DNA of 64,000 nt, from the NCBI GenBank assembly GCA_016191525.1, contig JACPOK010000033.1, forward strand, positions 806,001 through 870,000. The letters run 5' to 3'. Below, one piece after another: positions 9,238 to 17,088 of the stretch. A model generated the notes under the pieces. The model had not been told where the DNA came from and made no database searches. It saw nothing but the letters and a program-made list of their open reading frames with translations. Each line of letters starts with the position of its first letter. The first letter of the stretch is position 1. The translations under genes and the position numbers were made by a program. Source of the DNA: Burkholderiales bacterium. GTDB taxonomy: Bacteria; Pseudomonadota; Gammaproteobacteria; Burkholderiales; Burkholderiaceae_C.

Positions 9238-9560
9238 TTCCTGCTCCCCTTGTCATTGCCCTTGCCGTTGTCCTTGCCCTTGTCGCGCTCTTCTTCCTCG
9301 CTGGGGTCACCAAAAATGGTGTCGTCCCGCGTGTAGTCCTTGCGGTTGTGGAACTTGTGGTGGTGGGCACGCTCCTGGCGCTTCGCCTCGTTCCTGTCGA
9401 GGCCGGCCTCCACCTTCACCTGGGCGGAGCCCGGGGGCAAAGGCGGCGGTCGGACCTGAGCGGCCGCCATGCCGGCGCCGGCCAGAAGAACACTGGCCGC
9501 GCAAAGGGACCGCAGACAGGCGCAGGCCATCGCGCCGCCGGGTTTGAAAAACTTCTTCAT
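9234..9560 (-). CDS. Small exported charged protein of exopolysaccharide operon
   Basis: A 108-residue protein starting at an ATG preceded by GGGAG at 9 bases; a TTG five codons upstream is less likely. It has a basic N-terminus, a hydrophobic signal segment (about 13-35, ending MAAAQ), a Pro-rich patch, a His/Arg-rich patch (HHHKFHNRKD, about residues 68-77) and a very hydrophilic tail dominated by Lys, Gly, Asp and Asn. No domain is recognised. The last bases overlap the start of the DUF2334 gene, and 18 bases separate it from wecB, so it belongs to the operon. A polycationic/zwitterionic exported peptide could bind a charged polymer, but that is only a guess. Confidence 0.7.
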   Translation of the reverse strand: MKKFFKPGGAMACACLRSLCAASVLLAGAGMAAAQVRPPPLPPGSAQVKVEAGLDRNEAKRQERAHHHKFHNRKDYTRDDTIFGDPSEEEERDKGKDNGKGNDKGSRK

Positions 9561-9578
9561 TTGTAGATCTCCCAACGT

Positions 9579-10697
9579 TCACGCTGCACTCGCCTGCTCA
9601 ACCACGCCCAGGAGGTGGTTGGCCAGGCATTCATCGATCCGGCGCGAAGCAAGCCCGTCGCCATAGGGGTTGGCGGGCTGCTGCATGCGCTTGTAGGCCA
9701 GCTCGTCCCAAAGCAGCCGGCGCACTTCCGCGACGATGGCGGGCCGGTCCGGGCCGACCAGCACGGCGCAGCCCGCCTCCACGGCTTCAGGACGCTCGGT
9801 TTCATGGCGCAGCACCAGAACGGGCACGCCGAAGGTGGGGGCCTCTTCCTGCAGGCCGCCCGAGTCGGTCAGCACCAGCGCCGAGTCGGCCAGCGCCTGC
9901 TGCATCTGCAGGTAGTCCAGCGGCGCGGTCAATTCGACATTCGGCACATCGGCCAGGATTGCCCTGGCGGCGTCCTGCACGATGGGATTGAGGTGAACCG
10001 GGAACAGCACCTTCATGGACGGGTGTTCGCGCGCGATCTCGGCGACGGCGCGGAAGATGTCGTCCATCTGCTGGCCCCAGTGCTCGCGGCGGTGCACCGT
10101 CACCAGGATGTGGCCGCGCCCGGCGGCCTTGCGCGAAATGCCATGCTTGCCGCAGGCCCAGTGCTGCGCGTCAACCACCGTGTTGCCGGTCTGCAGGATC
10201 TTCTGTGCGTCGATGCCTTCGCTGAGCAGCGCGGCACTGGCCCGCTGCGTGGGCGTGAAATGAAACAGCGCCAGCCGGCTGATCATCTGGCGCAGGCCCT
10301 CTTCGGGGAAAGGGCGCGACAGGTTGTAGGTGCGCAGGCCCGCCTCGACGTGGGCCACCGGCACGCCCTTGTAGAACGCCGCCAGCGCGCCGAGGAAGGC
10401 GCTTTCGGTGTCGCCCTGCACAATGCACATGTCCCAGGCGCGGCTCACCATGGTTTCGTCGAGCTTCGCGCGGCAATGGGCGCTGAAGTCCTGCAGGCTG
10501 GTGCCGCGGCGCGCAAACGCGATGTGGGGCGTGATGTCGAAGCAGCGCAGGATGTCGTCGGCCATCTGGGCGTGCTGCCCGGTATGGATCCACTCGACGT
10601 CGGCCCACCGCGATTGCCGCAGCGCGTGATACACGGGAGCGAGCTTGATGATCTCGGGGCGTGTGCCGCTGACAATCGCGATAATCGGCTTTTGCAA
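9579..10697 (-). CDS. wecB: UDP-N-acetylglucosamine 2-epimerase (non-hydrolysing)
   Basis: This enzyme interconverts UDP-GlcNAc and UDP-ManNAc in the cytoplasm. The 372-residue protein has the full family pattern: an N-terminal VSGTRPEIIKLAPV nucleotide-fold motif, HVEAGLRT and PEEGLRQMISRLA in the middle, GNTVVDA, and TDSGGLQEEAP with the UDP-binding glutamates near the C-terminus. I choose the TTG at 10697 because GGGAG lies 7 bases upstream and translation then begins directly at the conserved QKPIIAIVSG; a longer form from 10724 adds nine unconserved residues. It is the first gene of the exopolysaccharide operon and predicts ManNAc as the polymer building block. Confidence 0.92.
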   Translation of the reverse strand: MQKPIIAIVSGTRPEIIKLAPVYHALRQSRWADVEWIHTGQHAQMADDILRCFDITPHIAFARRGTSLQDFSAHCRAKLDETMVSRAWDMCIVQGDTESAFLGALAAFYKGVPVAHVEAGLRTYNLSRPFPEEGLRQMISRLALFHFTPTQRASAALLSEGIDAQKILQTGNTVVDAQHWACGKHGISRKAAGRGHILVTVHRREHWGQQMDDIFRAVAEIAREHPSMKVLFPVHLNPIVQDAARAILADVPNVELTAPLDYLQMQQALADSALVLTDSGGLQEEAPTFGVPVLVLRHETERPEAVEAGCAVLVGPDRPAIVAEVRRLLWDELAYKRMQQPANPYGDGLASRRIDECLANHLLGVVEQASAA

Positions 10698-10735
10698 GTT
10701 ACTTCTCCCGCCCGGCGAGGGCAAAACTGTTACGT

Positions 10736-10870
10736 CTTCAGGCCTGAAAACATCCGGATACCGGCACCTTGTTTGCAGGTACTTCAGGCCTGTCCAGCTA
10801 TCCGCGCCACATTGCTTTCGTTGCCGGCAAGGGCTCCTTTGAAACGTGTTTCACTATGTGTGTTTCAAAG
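10736..10870. promoter_or_regulatory. Divergent control region with direct and inverted repeats
   Basis: The 200-base gap between wecB and the divergent outer-membrane protein gene carries two copies of CTTCAGGCCTG (10736-10746 and 10782-10792, 46 bases apart), each containing the palindrome CAGGCCTG. It also holds an inverted repeat CTTTGAAAC / GTTTCAAAG (10837-10845 and 10862-10870). These are operator-like and could control the exopolysaccharide operon, the divergent gene, or both. No known regulator motif is recognised. Confidence 0.5.
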
Positions 10871-10897
10871 TGATGCCAATCTAAGATTTGTTACCCC

Positions 10898-11683
10898 ATG
10901 AATTCGACAGCCTTACGCGCGTACATATGTAGGAGCGTGCCTACCGTTTCGGGCCGGCGGATGAGCTGGGCACGGCTTTTCGCGCTGGTGTGCACTTGTG
11001 CGCTCCCGCACGTAAACGCACAGGACGAAAAGCCCGAACCCGTCGCCTTCAAATTGACGCCCACACGGCTTGAAGGCTCCGACGGCGTGCGCGCCACCGA
11101 CCTCAATTTGCGCGCCTCCCGGGGGCCGCACTACGGCTGGATCGGCTATTACCGCGACAACCAGGGCACCAGCCAATGGCGCACGGGCTATGAGTACCGC
11201 ATCGACGACGACAGCTGGCGGCTGGTGCTGTCCCCGCAATGGGCGAGCGGCGGTTTTCTCAGCCTGTCGGCCAACAGTGAGCTCGGGCCGCAGGCACTGT
11301 TCGCGATCGCCGGGCTGGGCCGCACCAACCTGCGCAACTCCTACAGCCTGACGTTCGACCCCAACGACGCCATCACCCTGGGCGCCGGCACGCGCGCCAT
11401 CGACAAGCTGGAGTTGTCGCTGTTCCAGATCCGGGACAACCGGCTGGACACGGGGCAGCGCGTGACGCACGCCGTGGCGCGCTGGAGCCCCGCCGACAAG
11501 CAGCGGCTGACGCTGGACCTGGTGCACAAGCGCGGCCTGGCCAGCGACGGCCAGATGGTGCGCGGCAACAGCTTCACGCTGACCTACGACTATCGCGACT
11601 GGTTCGTGCGCGTGGCGCGCGATGAATACGCCAATTTCTCGACGGCCACGCAAAAGCGTTTCGCGGCGGGACTGCGCTTCTAG
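10898..11683 (+). CDS. Predicted outer-membrane beta-barrel protein
   Basis: A 261-residue protein with a signal-like hydrophobic stretch at about 24-42 (ending HVNAQ), followed by alternating amphipathic strands: short aromatic-flanked segments repeated through to a C-terminal Phe (FAAGLRF), the usual insertion signal of outer-membrane barrels. About ten strands can be counted. No named family is recognised. It is transcribed away from the exopolysaccharide operon across a shared, repeat-containing control region, so a role in polymer passage or attachment is possible but unproven. The ATG at 10898 gives an unusually long pre-signal region; the ATG at 10961 (residue 22) is a credible alternative start. 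Confidence 0.62.
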   Translation: MNSTALRAYICRSVPTVSGRRMSWARLFALVCTCALPHVNAQDEKPEPVAFKLTPTRLEGSDGVRATDLNLRASRGPHYGWIGYYRDNQGTSQWRTGYEYRIDDDSWRLVLSPQWASGGFLSLSANSELGPQALFAIAGLGRTNLRNSYSLTFDPNDAITLGAGTRAIDKLELSLFQIRDNRLDTGQRVTHAVARWSPADKQRLTLDLVHKRGLASDGQMVRGNSFTLTYDYRDWFVRVARDEYANFSTATQKRFAAGLRF

Positions 11684-11699
11684 GGGGCCTGGGCTTTCC

Positions 11700-14600
11700 T
11701 CAATGGAAATCCCGGCTCTTGCTGCCCTGCTGCCCCAGCCGGCCCAGCAGCGGCGTGAGGTCGGTGAGCTGCTCGGCCACCAGGTGGCGCACCAGGCCGC
11801 CGCTGTCCACGTCGCGCTGCCAGGTGCCCTTCACCGCCAGCAGGCGCGACCTGAGTAGCGCATCGCGCTGCTGCTCGCGCACGTGCTTCCACACGATCAC
11901 ATTCACCGGCCCGGTCTCGTCCTCCAGCGTGACGAAGATGGTGCCCTTGGCCGTCTGCGGCTGCTGGCGCACGGTGACGATGCCGCAGGCCGACACCTTG
12001 CGGCCGTGCGGCAGCGCGTTGAGCTGGTCGGCCGTCAGCAACTGCATGCGCGCCAGCCGCGGGCGCAGAAGCGCCAGCGGATGGCGGCGCAGGGTGAGGC
12101 CCAGCGATGCGTAATCGAAAACGATCTCCTCGCCTTCGCGCGCGGGCTCAAGGGCCAGCGCTTCCTCGTTGACGGGGGCGCCGCGCAGCAGGGGCGGCGC
12201 GCGCCGCTGCGCCGTAGCTTCCCAGACCTGCTGGCGGCGATGCCCGGCGATGGACAGCAGCGCATCGCCCGAGGCCAGCGCATTGAGGTCCTTCAGGTCG
12301 AGCTGGGCACGCAGGGCCAGGTCTTCGGTGCCGCTGAACGCAGCCTCAAGCCGCGCCTGCGGAATGCGCTGTCCCGCCGCTTCGCTGAGGCTGCCCACCA
12401 GCCGCAGGCCCAGGCGCACGGCGGGCTTTTCCAGGCCGGTGTCCTCCAGCGTGCAGTCCCAGTCGCTGTGCGACACGTCGGCGGCCAGCACCTGCACCTG
12501 GTGGCGCCGGGCATCCTGGATCAGCTGCGAGGGGTTGTAGAAGCCCATGGGCTGTGAGTTGAGCATCGCGGCCAGGAAGCATTCGGGTTCATGGCATTTG
12601 AGCCAGCTGCTGCTGTACGCCAGCAGGGCGAAGCTGTAGGCATGGCTTTCGGGGAAGCCGTAGTCGCCAAAGCCCTGGATCTGCGCATAGATGCGGCCAG
12701 CGAATTCATCGCTGTAGCCGTTGTCGTGCATGCCCTTCATCAACTGGGCCTTGAGCGTGCCGATGCCGCCCTTGCGCTTCCAGGCGGCCATCGCACGCCG
12801 CAGCTTGTCGGCCTGGGTGGCGGTGAAGCCGGCCGCGATCATGGAAATTTCCATCACCTGCTCCTGGAAGATGGGAATGCCCAGGGTGCGTTCCAGGGCT
12901 TTTTGCAGGCGCGGCGGTTTGCCCAAATCCGTCTCGAGCGATGAGCGCTCGTACTGGATGGGCAGCAGCTTGTGCCGGCGTTCACGCGCTTTCAGGTACG
13001 GGTGCACCATGCCGCCTGAAATCGGCCCCGGCCGCACGATGGCCACTTCCACCACCAGGTCGTAAAACTCTTCCGGCTTCAGCCGTGGCAGCATCGACAT
13101 CTGCGCACGGCTCTCGATCTGGAACACGCCCACCGTGTCGGCGGCGCGGATCATCTTGTAGGTCTTCTTGTCCTCCAGCGGGATGTCGTAGATGGTGAAG
13201 GGCTGGCCGCGCCGCAGCGCCACGAAATCGATGCAGCGGCGGATGGCCGTGAGCATGCCCAGCGCCAGCACGTCCACCTTCATCAGGCCCAGTTGCTCCA
13301 GGTCGTCCTTGTCCCACTGGATGACGGAGCGGTCCTTCATTGATGCGTTCTCCACCGGCACCAGGCTGGTGAGCCGGGTCTGCGTCAACACGAAGCCGCC
13401 TACATGCTGGCTCAGGTGCCGGGGAAAGCCCATGAGTTCTCCCGTCAGCCAGATCCAGCGCGCGGCCTGGCGCTCATCTATCTGCACACCGCATTGCACC
13501 GCCATCCCGCACAGCCGCCCCGACGCCAACTCGTCGTCGAACCAGTGGTGCTCTTTCGCGAAGGCGTCGATCAGCGGCTCGGCAATGCCCAGCGCCTTGC
13601 CCACGTCGCGGATGGCGCTGCGGGTGCGGTAGCTGATCACCACGGCGGCGATGGCGGCGTGCTCGCGGCCGTACTTCCTGTAGACGTACTGGATGACTTC
13701 CTCGCGCCGTTCATGCTCGAAGTCGACGTCGATGTCGGGCGGCTCGTTCCTGCGGTCCAGGCTGATGAAGCGCTCCAGCAACGGGTTGGAATGCATCGGG
13801 TCCATCGCGGTGACACCCAGGCAAAAGCACACGACCGAGTTGGCAGCCGAGCCCCGGCCCTGGCAAAGAATCTTCTCGCTGCGCGCGAACCGCACGATGT
13901 CGTGCACAGTGAGGAAGTACATCTCGTAGCCGCACTCGGTGATCAGCCACAGCTCCTTCTCCAGCAGGGCCATCACCTTGGGAGGAATGCCACCGGGGTA
14001 GCGGTCGGCGGCGCCCTGCATCGTGAGCTGGCGCAAGCCCTGCGCCGGCGTCAGCCCTTCAGGCACCGTCTCGCGCGGGTAGTTGTATTTGATTTCGTCG
14101 AGCCTGAAGCTGCAGCGCTGCGTCACCTCCAGCGTGGCGGCCAGCAGTTCCGGCGGATAAGTCTCGGCCACGCGCGGGCGCCTTCGCAGGTGCCGCTCGG
14201 CATTGCCCTGCAGTTCCAGCCCGCACTGCGCCACCGGCTTGCCCATGCGCACGGCGGTGATCACGTCGTGCAGCGGCTTGCGCGAGCGCACGTGCATCTG
14301 CACGCCGCCGGCGGCCACCAGCGGCACGCCGCAACGCGTGCCGGCCTCGCGCAGCGTGGCCAGCCACAGGTCATCGTCCAGCTGGTGCCAAAGCTCCACC
14401 GCCAGCCATATTCCAGAGGGAAAAAGTCCTGCAGAGCGCGCCAGCTGTTCACAGAGCGCTTCCAAATCGATAGCACCACCGGGCGGGCGCGAAGGAATGA
14501 AGAGGATTTCGCAGCCCCGCAGCTGGCTGAAATCGCTGGTGTCCCAGCCCACGCGGTAAGTACCCTTCACCTCCTTGACGCGCGCGGCTGTGATGAACTC

Positions 14601-14996
14601 GCACAGCCCGCCCCAGCCGGCCAGGTCGCGCGCGATGGCCACCAGGCGGCAGTCGCCCAGGTCGAACTCGCTGCCATACAGCAGCTTGAAATCACGCAGC
14701 CGCCGGGTGTCGGTTTTTTCTTCGACCTCCTTCACGAACGCCAGGTAATCCCGCAGCCCCGACCACGCGCGCGCCACGCCGGCCACCGAGCATTCGTCGG
14801 TGATGGCCAGCCCCGCGTAGCCCAGGTTGTAGGCCCGGCGCACCAGCTCCTGCGGGTGCGAGGCGCCGCGCTGGAAGCTGAAATTGCTCAGCGCGTGCAG
14901 TTCCGCGTAACCGGGCAGCACGCCCGGTTCCCGGCCCAGCTCCGGCGGCAGGTCTTCTTCCAGCTCGGGGCCGGGCTTGAGATGGTATTCAGGCAT
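11700..14996 (-). CDS. dnaE2: Error-prone DNA polymerase DnaE2
   Basis: This C-family polymerase (1098 residues) performs translesion synthesis with ImuA and ImuB. Visible domains are the N-terminal PHP domain (YAELHALSNFSFQRGASHP, then AITDE), the palm with the catalytic PDIDVDF motif (about residue 413-419), the HVGGFV finger region, and a C-terminal OB fold (SACGIVTVRQQP...). Length is normal for DnaE2. It overlaps the imuB stop by 8 bases, making it the last gene of the imuA-imuB-dnaE2 operon under the LexA box at 17.0 kb. A stretch near 14426-14474 is less GC-rich than its surroundings and resembles a short repeat family seen elsewhere in the window. Confidence 0.95.
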   Translation of the reverse strand: MPEYHLKPGPELEEDLPPELGREPGVLPGYAELHALSNFSFQRGASHPQELVRRAYNLGYAGLAITDECSVAGVARAWSGLRDYLAFVKEVEEKTDTRRLRDFKLLYGSEFDLGDCRLVAIARDLAGWGGLCEFITAARVKEVKGTYRVGWDTSDFSQLRGCEILFIPSRPPGGAIDLEALCEQLARSAGLFPSGIWLAVELWHQLDDDLWLATLREAGTRCGVPLVAAGGVQMHVRSRKPLHDVITAVRMGKPVAQCGLELQGNAERHLRRRPRVAETYPPELLAATLEVTQRCSFRLDEIKYNYPRETVPEGLTPAQGLRQLTMQGAADRYPGGIPPKVMALLEKELWLITECGYEMYFLTVHDIVRFARSEKILCQGRGSAANSVVCFCLGVTAMDPMHSNPLLERFISLDRRNEPPDIDVDFEHERREEVIQYVYRKYGREHAAIAAVVISYRTRSAIRDVGKALGIAEPLIDAFAKEHHWFDDELASGRLCGMAVQCGVQIDERQAARWIWLTGELMGFPRHLSQHVGGFVLTQTRLTSLVPVENASMKDRSVIQWDKDDLEQLGLMKVDVLALGMLTAIRRCIDFVALRRGQPFTIYDIPLEDKKTYKMIRAADTVGVFQIESRAQMSMLPRLKPEEFYDLVVEVAIVRPGPISGGMVHPYLKARERRHKLLPIQYERSSLETDLGKPPRLQKALERTLGIPIFQEQVMEISMIAAGFTATQADKLRRAMAAWKRKGGIGTLKAQLMKGMHDNGYSDEFAGRIYAQIQGFGDYGFPESHAYSFALLAYSSSWLKCHEPECFLAAMLNSQPMGFYNPSQLIQDARRHQVQVLAADVSHSDWDCTLEDTGLEKPAVRLGLRLVGSLSEAAGQRIPQARLEAAFSGTEDLALRAQLDLKDLNALASGDALLSIAGHRRQQVWEATAQRRAPPLLRGAPVNEEALALEPAREGEEIVFDYASLGLTLRRHPLALLRPRLARMQLLTADQLNALPHGRKVSACGIVTVRQQPQTAKGTIFVTLEDETGPVNVIVWKHVREQQRDALLRSRLLAVKGTWQRDVDSGGLVRHLVAEQLTDLTPLLGRLGQQGSKSRDFH

Positions 14997-16254
14997 ACAG
15001 GCCCTGCAGGTACCAGCGTGGCTTCGGTTCCTTCGACAGCCGCTCGCGGTAGACCCAGACTAGGCCCGCTTCGGGGCTGCGGGCAATGAAGTAATCGCGC
15101 AGGGCCGCGCCGCCGTCTTCCCACCAGGCCGTTTCCACCCGGTAGGCGCGTGCCAGGCGCTGCAGCGGCCCGCCGTAGCAGGGCTGCTCGCCCTGCATCT
15201 CCAGCAGCAGGGGCCGTGGCAGCAGCCCGGCGGGATACAGCGCATCGGCATCGGGCGGGGCCACGGCCCGGGCCTGGCGCGCGGGCCGCCACTGCTGCTT
15301 GCACTCCGGCCGGTGGTCCTCGCGCGCCACCGGCACCACCACATTGCCTTCCCCGAGACGCGCGCTCAGCCGCTCCACCAGCTGGTGCAGTTTCTCGCCC
15401 TTCACGTTGTCCTCGGGCAGGAAGCTTTTGCTCGCGCCCACCCAGGGCGTGGTTTCCAGCGAGCGCAGCCGCAAATGGTTGGCCGGCGCCGCCAGCGTGG
15501 CGCGCGCCAGGTGCTCGCCCACCAGCCGGCGCAGGTGCACCATGTCCTGCGCGGGCTGCGCGGTGCGCACCACCAGCTGCTCGTGGGAAGGCAGGTGTTT
15601 TCCGTTCAGGCGTTTCAGGTCCAGCGTCCATTCCAGTTCCAGCGCCAGCACCCCGCGGTCGCGCGCCTGCAGCCACACCTGCAGCTGCGACAGCAGGCGC
15701 TGCGCGCTCCACATCAGCTCGGGGGTGCTGGTGGCCAGCGCGGGCAGCTCCAACTTCAGGTCGAAGACCTCGGGCAGGCTGAGCCAGGGGTACTGCTCGG
15801 GCCGCTCGCTCCAGGCGGCATCCAGCGCTTCGAGCAGGCCGGCGCCAAAGCGGCGCGACACGCCGCCGCGCGGCAGGCCGCGCACGTGGCCCCAGTTGCG
15901 GCAGCCCACGCGCTCCAGGGTGTCCATATGGCCGGCCGCTGCGGTCAGGGTGTCCAGCGGCAACGCGGCGGGCACGCCGGCGGGTGGCGCCTCGCCGCGC
16001 ATTTTCAGCCGCAGCAAGGCCAGTGCTATCAAAGATGTAGCGCCGTACGCATATCCGGCGCGCTCCAGCGGCATTTTCTCCTCCAGAAATTGCTGCAGCA
16101 GGCGCTTGCGGCCGCCAAACAAACGGGCCGAGCCCGAGACTTCCAGCAGCAGCGCCTCGTCCACCTGCGCCACCCGCGGGGTGAAGCGCAGGGCCCGCCA
16201 GCCCCAGGCGCAGCGCTCGTCCTCACGTGAGGGCAGCAGTGCGATCCAGAACAT
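14989..16254 (-). CDS. imuB: ImuB, Y-family polymerase-like mutasome subunit
   Basis: A 421-residue protein of the inactive Y-family group that links the beta clamp to DnaE2 and ImuA. The region QVDEALLLEVSGSARLFGG marks the palm, with a little-finger domain at about 230-340. It is shorter than typical ImuB (about 470-520): the N-terminal 50-70 residues that in active Y-family enzymes carry the first catalytic acidic residues are missing, agreeing with a purely structural role. It overlaps imuA by 32 bases and dnaE2 by 8. A 17-base repeat sits within its coding sequence at 16025-16041. Confidence 0.9.
   Translation of the reverse strand: MFWIALLPSREDERCAWGWRALRFTPRVAQVDEALLLEVSGSARLFGGRKRLLQQFLEEKMPLERAGYAYGATSLIALALLRLKMRGEAPPAGVPAALPLDTLTAAAGHMDTLERVGCRNWGHVRGLPRGGVSRRFGAGLLEALDAAWSERPEQYPWLSLPEVFDLKLELPALATSTPELMWSAQRLLSQLQVWLQARDRGVLALELEWTLDLKRLNGKHLPSHEQLVVRTAQPAQDMVHLRRLVGEHLARATLAAPANHLRLRSLETTPWVGASKSFLPEDNVKGEKLHQLVERLSARLGEGNVVVPVAREDHRPECKQQWRPARQARAVAPPDADALYPAGLLPRPLLLEMQGEQPCYGGPLQRLARAYRVETAWWEDGGAALRDYFIARSPEAGLVWVYRERLSKEPKPRWYLQGLYA
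16025..16041. repeat. 17-bp GCTAT-type inverted repeat inside imuB
   Basis: GCTATCAAAGATGTAGC, an imperfect inverted repeat in frame within imuB (encoding part of ATSLIA on the minus strand). Same length and layout as the copies at 31789, 41418 and 50803. Confidence 0.6.
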
Positions 16255-16975
16255 GCGATCTCCTGTGGATGGGGATGGGCGCGGCGGGCGCGGCAGACGC
16301 GGACTGGGCTTTTTTCCGGCGTGCCTCCAGCAGCGCCATCAGGCGCGCGGGCCGGGCCGGCAGCAGCACCGGCGTTTCAAGCGGCGGGCCGCGGCGCTTG
16401 AAGATGCGCACGGAAATCTCGTCGTGCGCGCCCTGCACTTCCAGCCGCAGGCGCGCGGGCGATGCATCGTGGCGCACCGCCAGCCCGCGAAAAACAAACA
16501 GCAGCTTGCCGTGCTGCTGCGCCGCCATGTGCAGGCGGCGCAGGCCGGTGCTGTCGGCCTGCGGTAGCCAGGCCAGCACGGCGGCGGCATCGGCGCACTT
16601 GAGCGACTGCTCCGCCGCCCACAGGCGCGGCTGCGGCTTGTCCGCGCGCACGCACAAAAGCCGCTCGCCCGCCAAACCCTGGCCGGCCAGGCCGGGGCCG
16701 AAGGGCTCGAAGGGCGCGCCCACCAGCACCACCGGCCCGGCCTGCAGCCGCAGGGCCTGCGCCAGCGCGGGCAGCAGTAACTGCCATACATGCGCGGCCG
16801 GCTGCGCCTGCAGCAACTCGATCACCCCACCCACCGGCCAGCCGCCGCCGGGCAGCTGCGCGTCCAGCGCCGCGTGGCCGCTGGAGAGGATGGCGCTTTC
16901 GGGGGCGAGCTCGTCCACATGCCAGACGTGGGGCACTTCGCGGGGGGCAAGGCGAAGACGGGTGGGGGAAAACAC
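16223..16975 (-). CDS. imuA: ImuA, RecA/SulA-like mutasome protein
   Basis: A 250-residue protein with the truncated RecA-like fold of ImuA: LDAQLPGGGWPVGGVIELL is the degenerate Walker-A region (about residues 38-56). It assembles with ImuB and DnaE2 for SOS-induced mutagenesis. It is the first gene of the operon; its start lies 21 bases from the edge of a perfect LexA site. The C-terminus is basic and disordered-looking and overlaps the start of imuB by 32 bases. Confidence 0.88.
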   Translation of the reverse strand: MFSPTRLRLAPREVPHVWHVDELAPESAILSSGHAALDAQLPGGGWPVGGVIELLQAQPAAHVWQLLLPALAQALRLQAGPVVLVGAPFEPFGPGLAGQGLAGERLLCVRADKPQPRLWAAEQSLKCADAAAVLAWLPQADSTGLRRLHMAAQQHGKLLFVFRGLAVRHDASPARLRLEVQGAHDEISVRIFKRRGPPLETPVLLPARPARLMALLEARRKKAQSASAAPAAPIPIHRRSHVLDRTAALT

Positions 16976-16996
16976 GGGAAAGCCGGGGTGATAAGA

Positions 16997-17016
16997 TACT
17001 GTTTGTTTATACAGTA
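16997..17016. promoter_or_regulatory. LexA (SOS) box upstream of imuA
   Basis: TACTG-N10-CAGTA, i.e. CTGT-N8-ACAG (16999-17014) with an AT-rich centre and symmetric TA flanks, matches the LexA consensus used in gamma- and betaproteobacteria. It lies directly upstream of imuA, as expected for the SOS mutasome operon, and 73 bases from the preferred ABC-exporter start on the other side, so that gene may also respond to DNA damage. Confidence 0.93.
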
Positions 17017-17088
17017 TTCAACAGCCCTGTGGGAAGCCCTCCTTCTTCTTACCCGGCAGAATTGGCTCCCGTTTCCTGGAGTCCCGCA

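Noticed and set aside
10725..10897. A small gene in the divergent control region
   Set aside because: No reading frame with a ribosome site and credible composition; the region is better read as regulatory.
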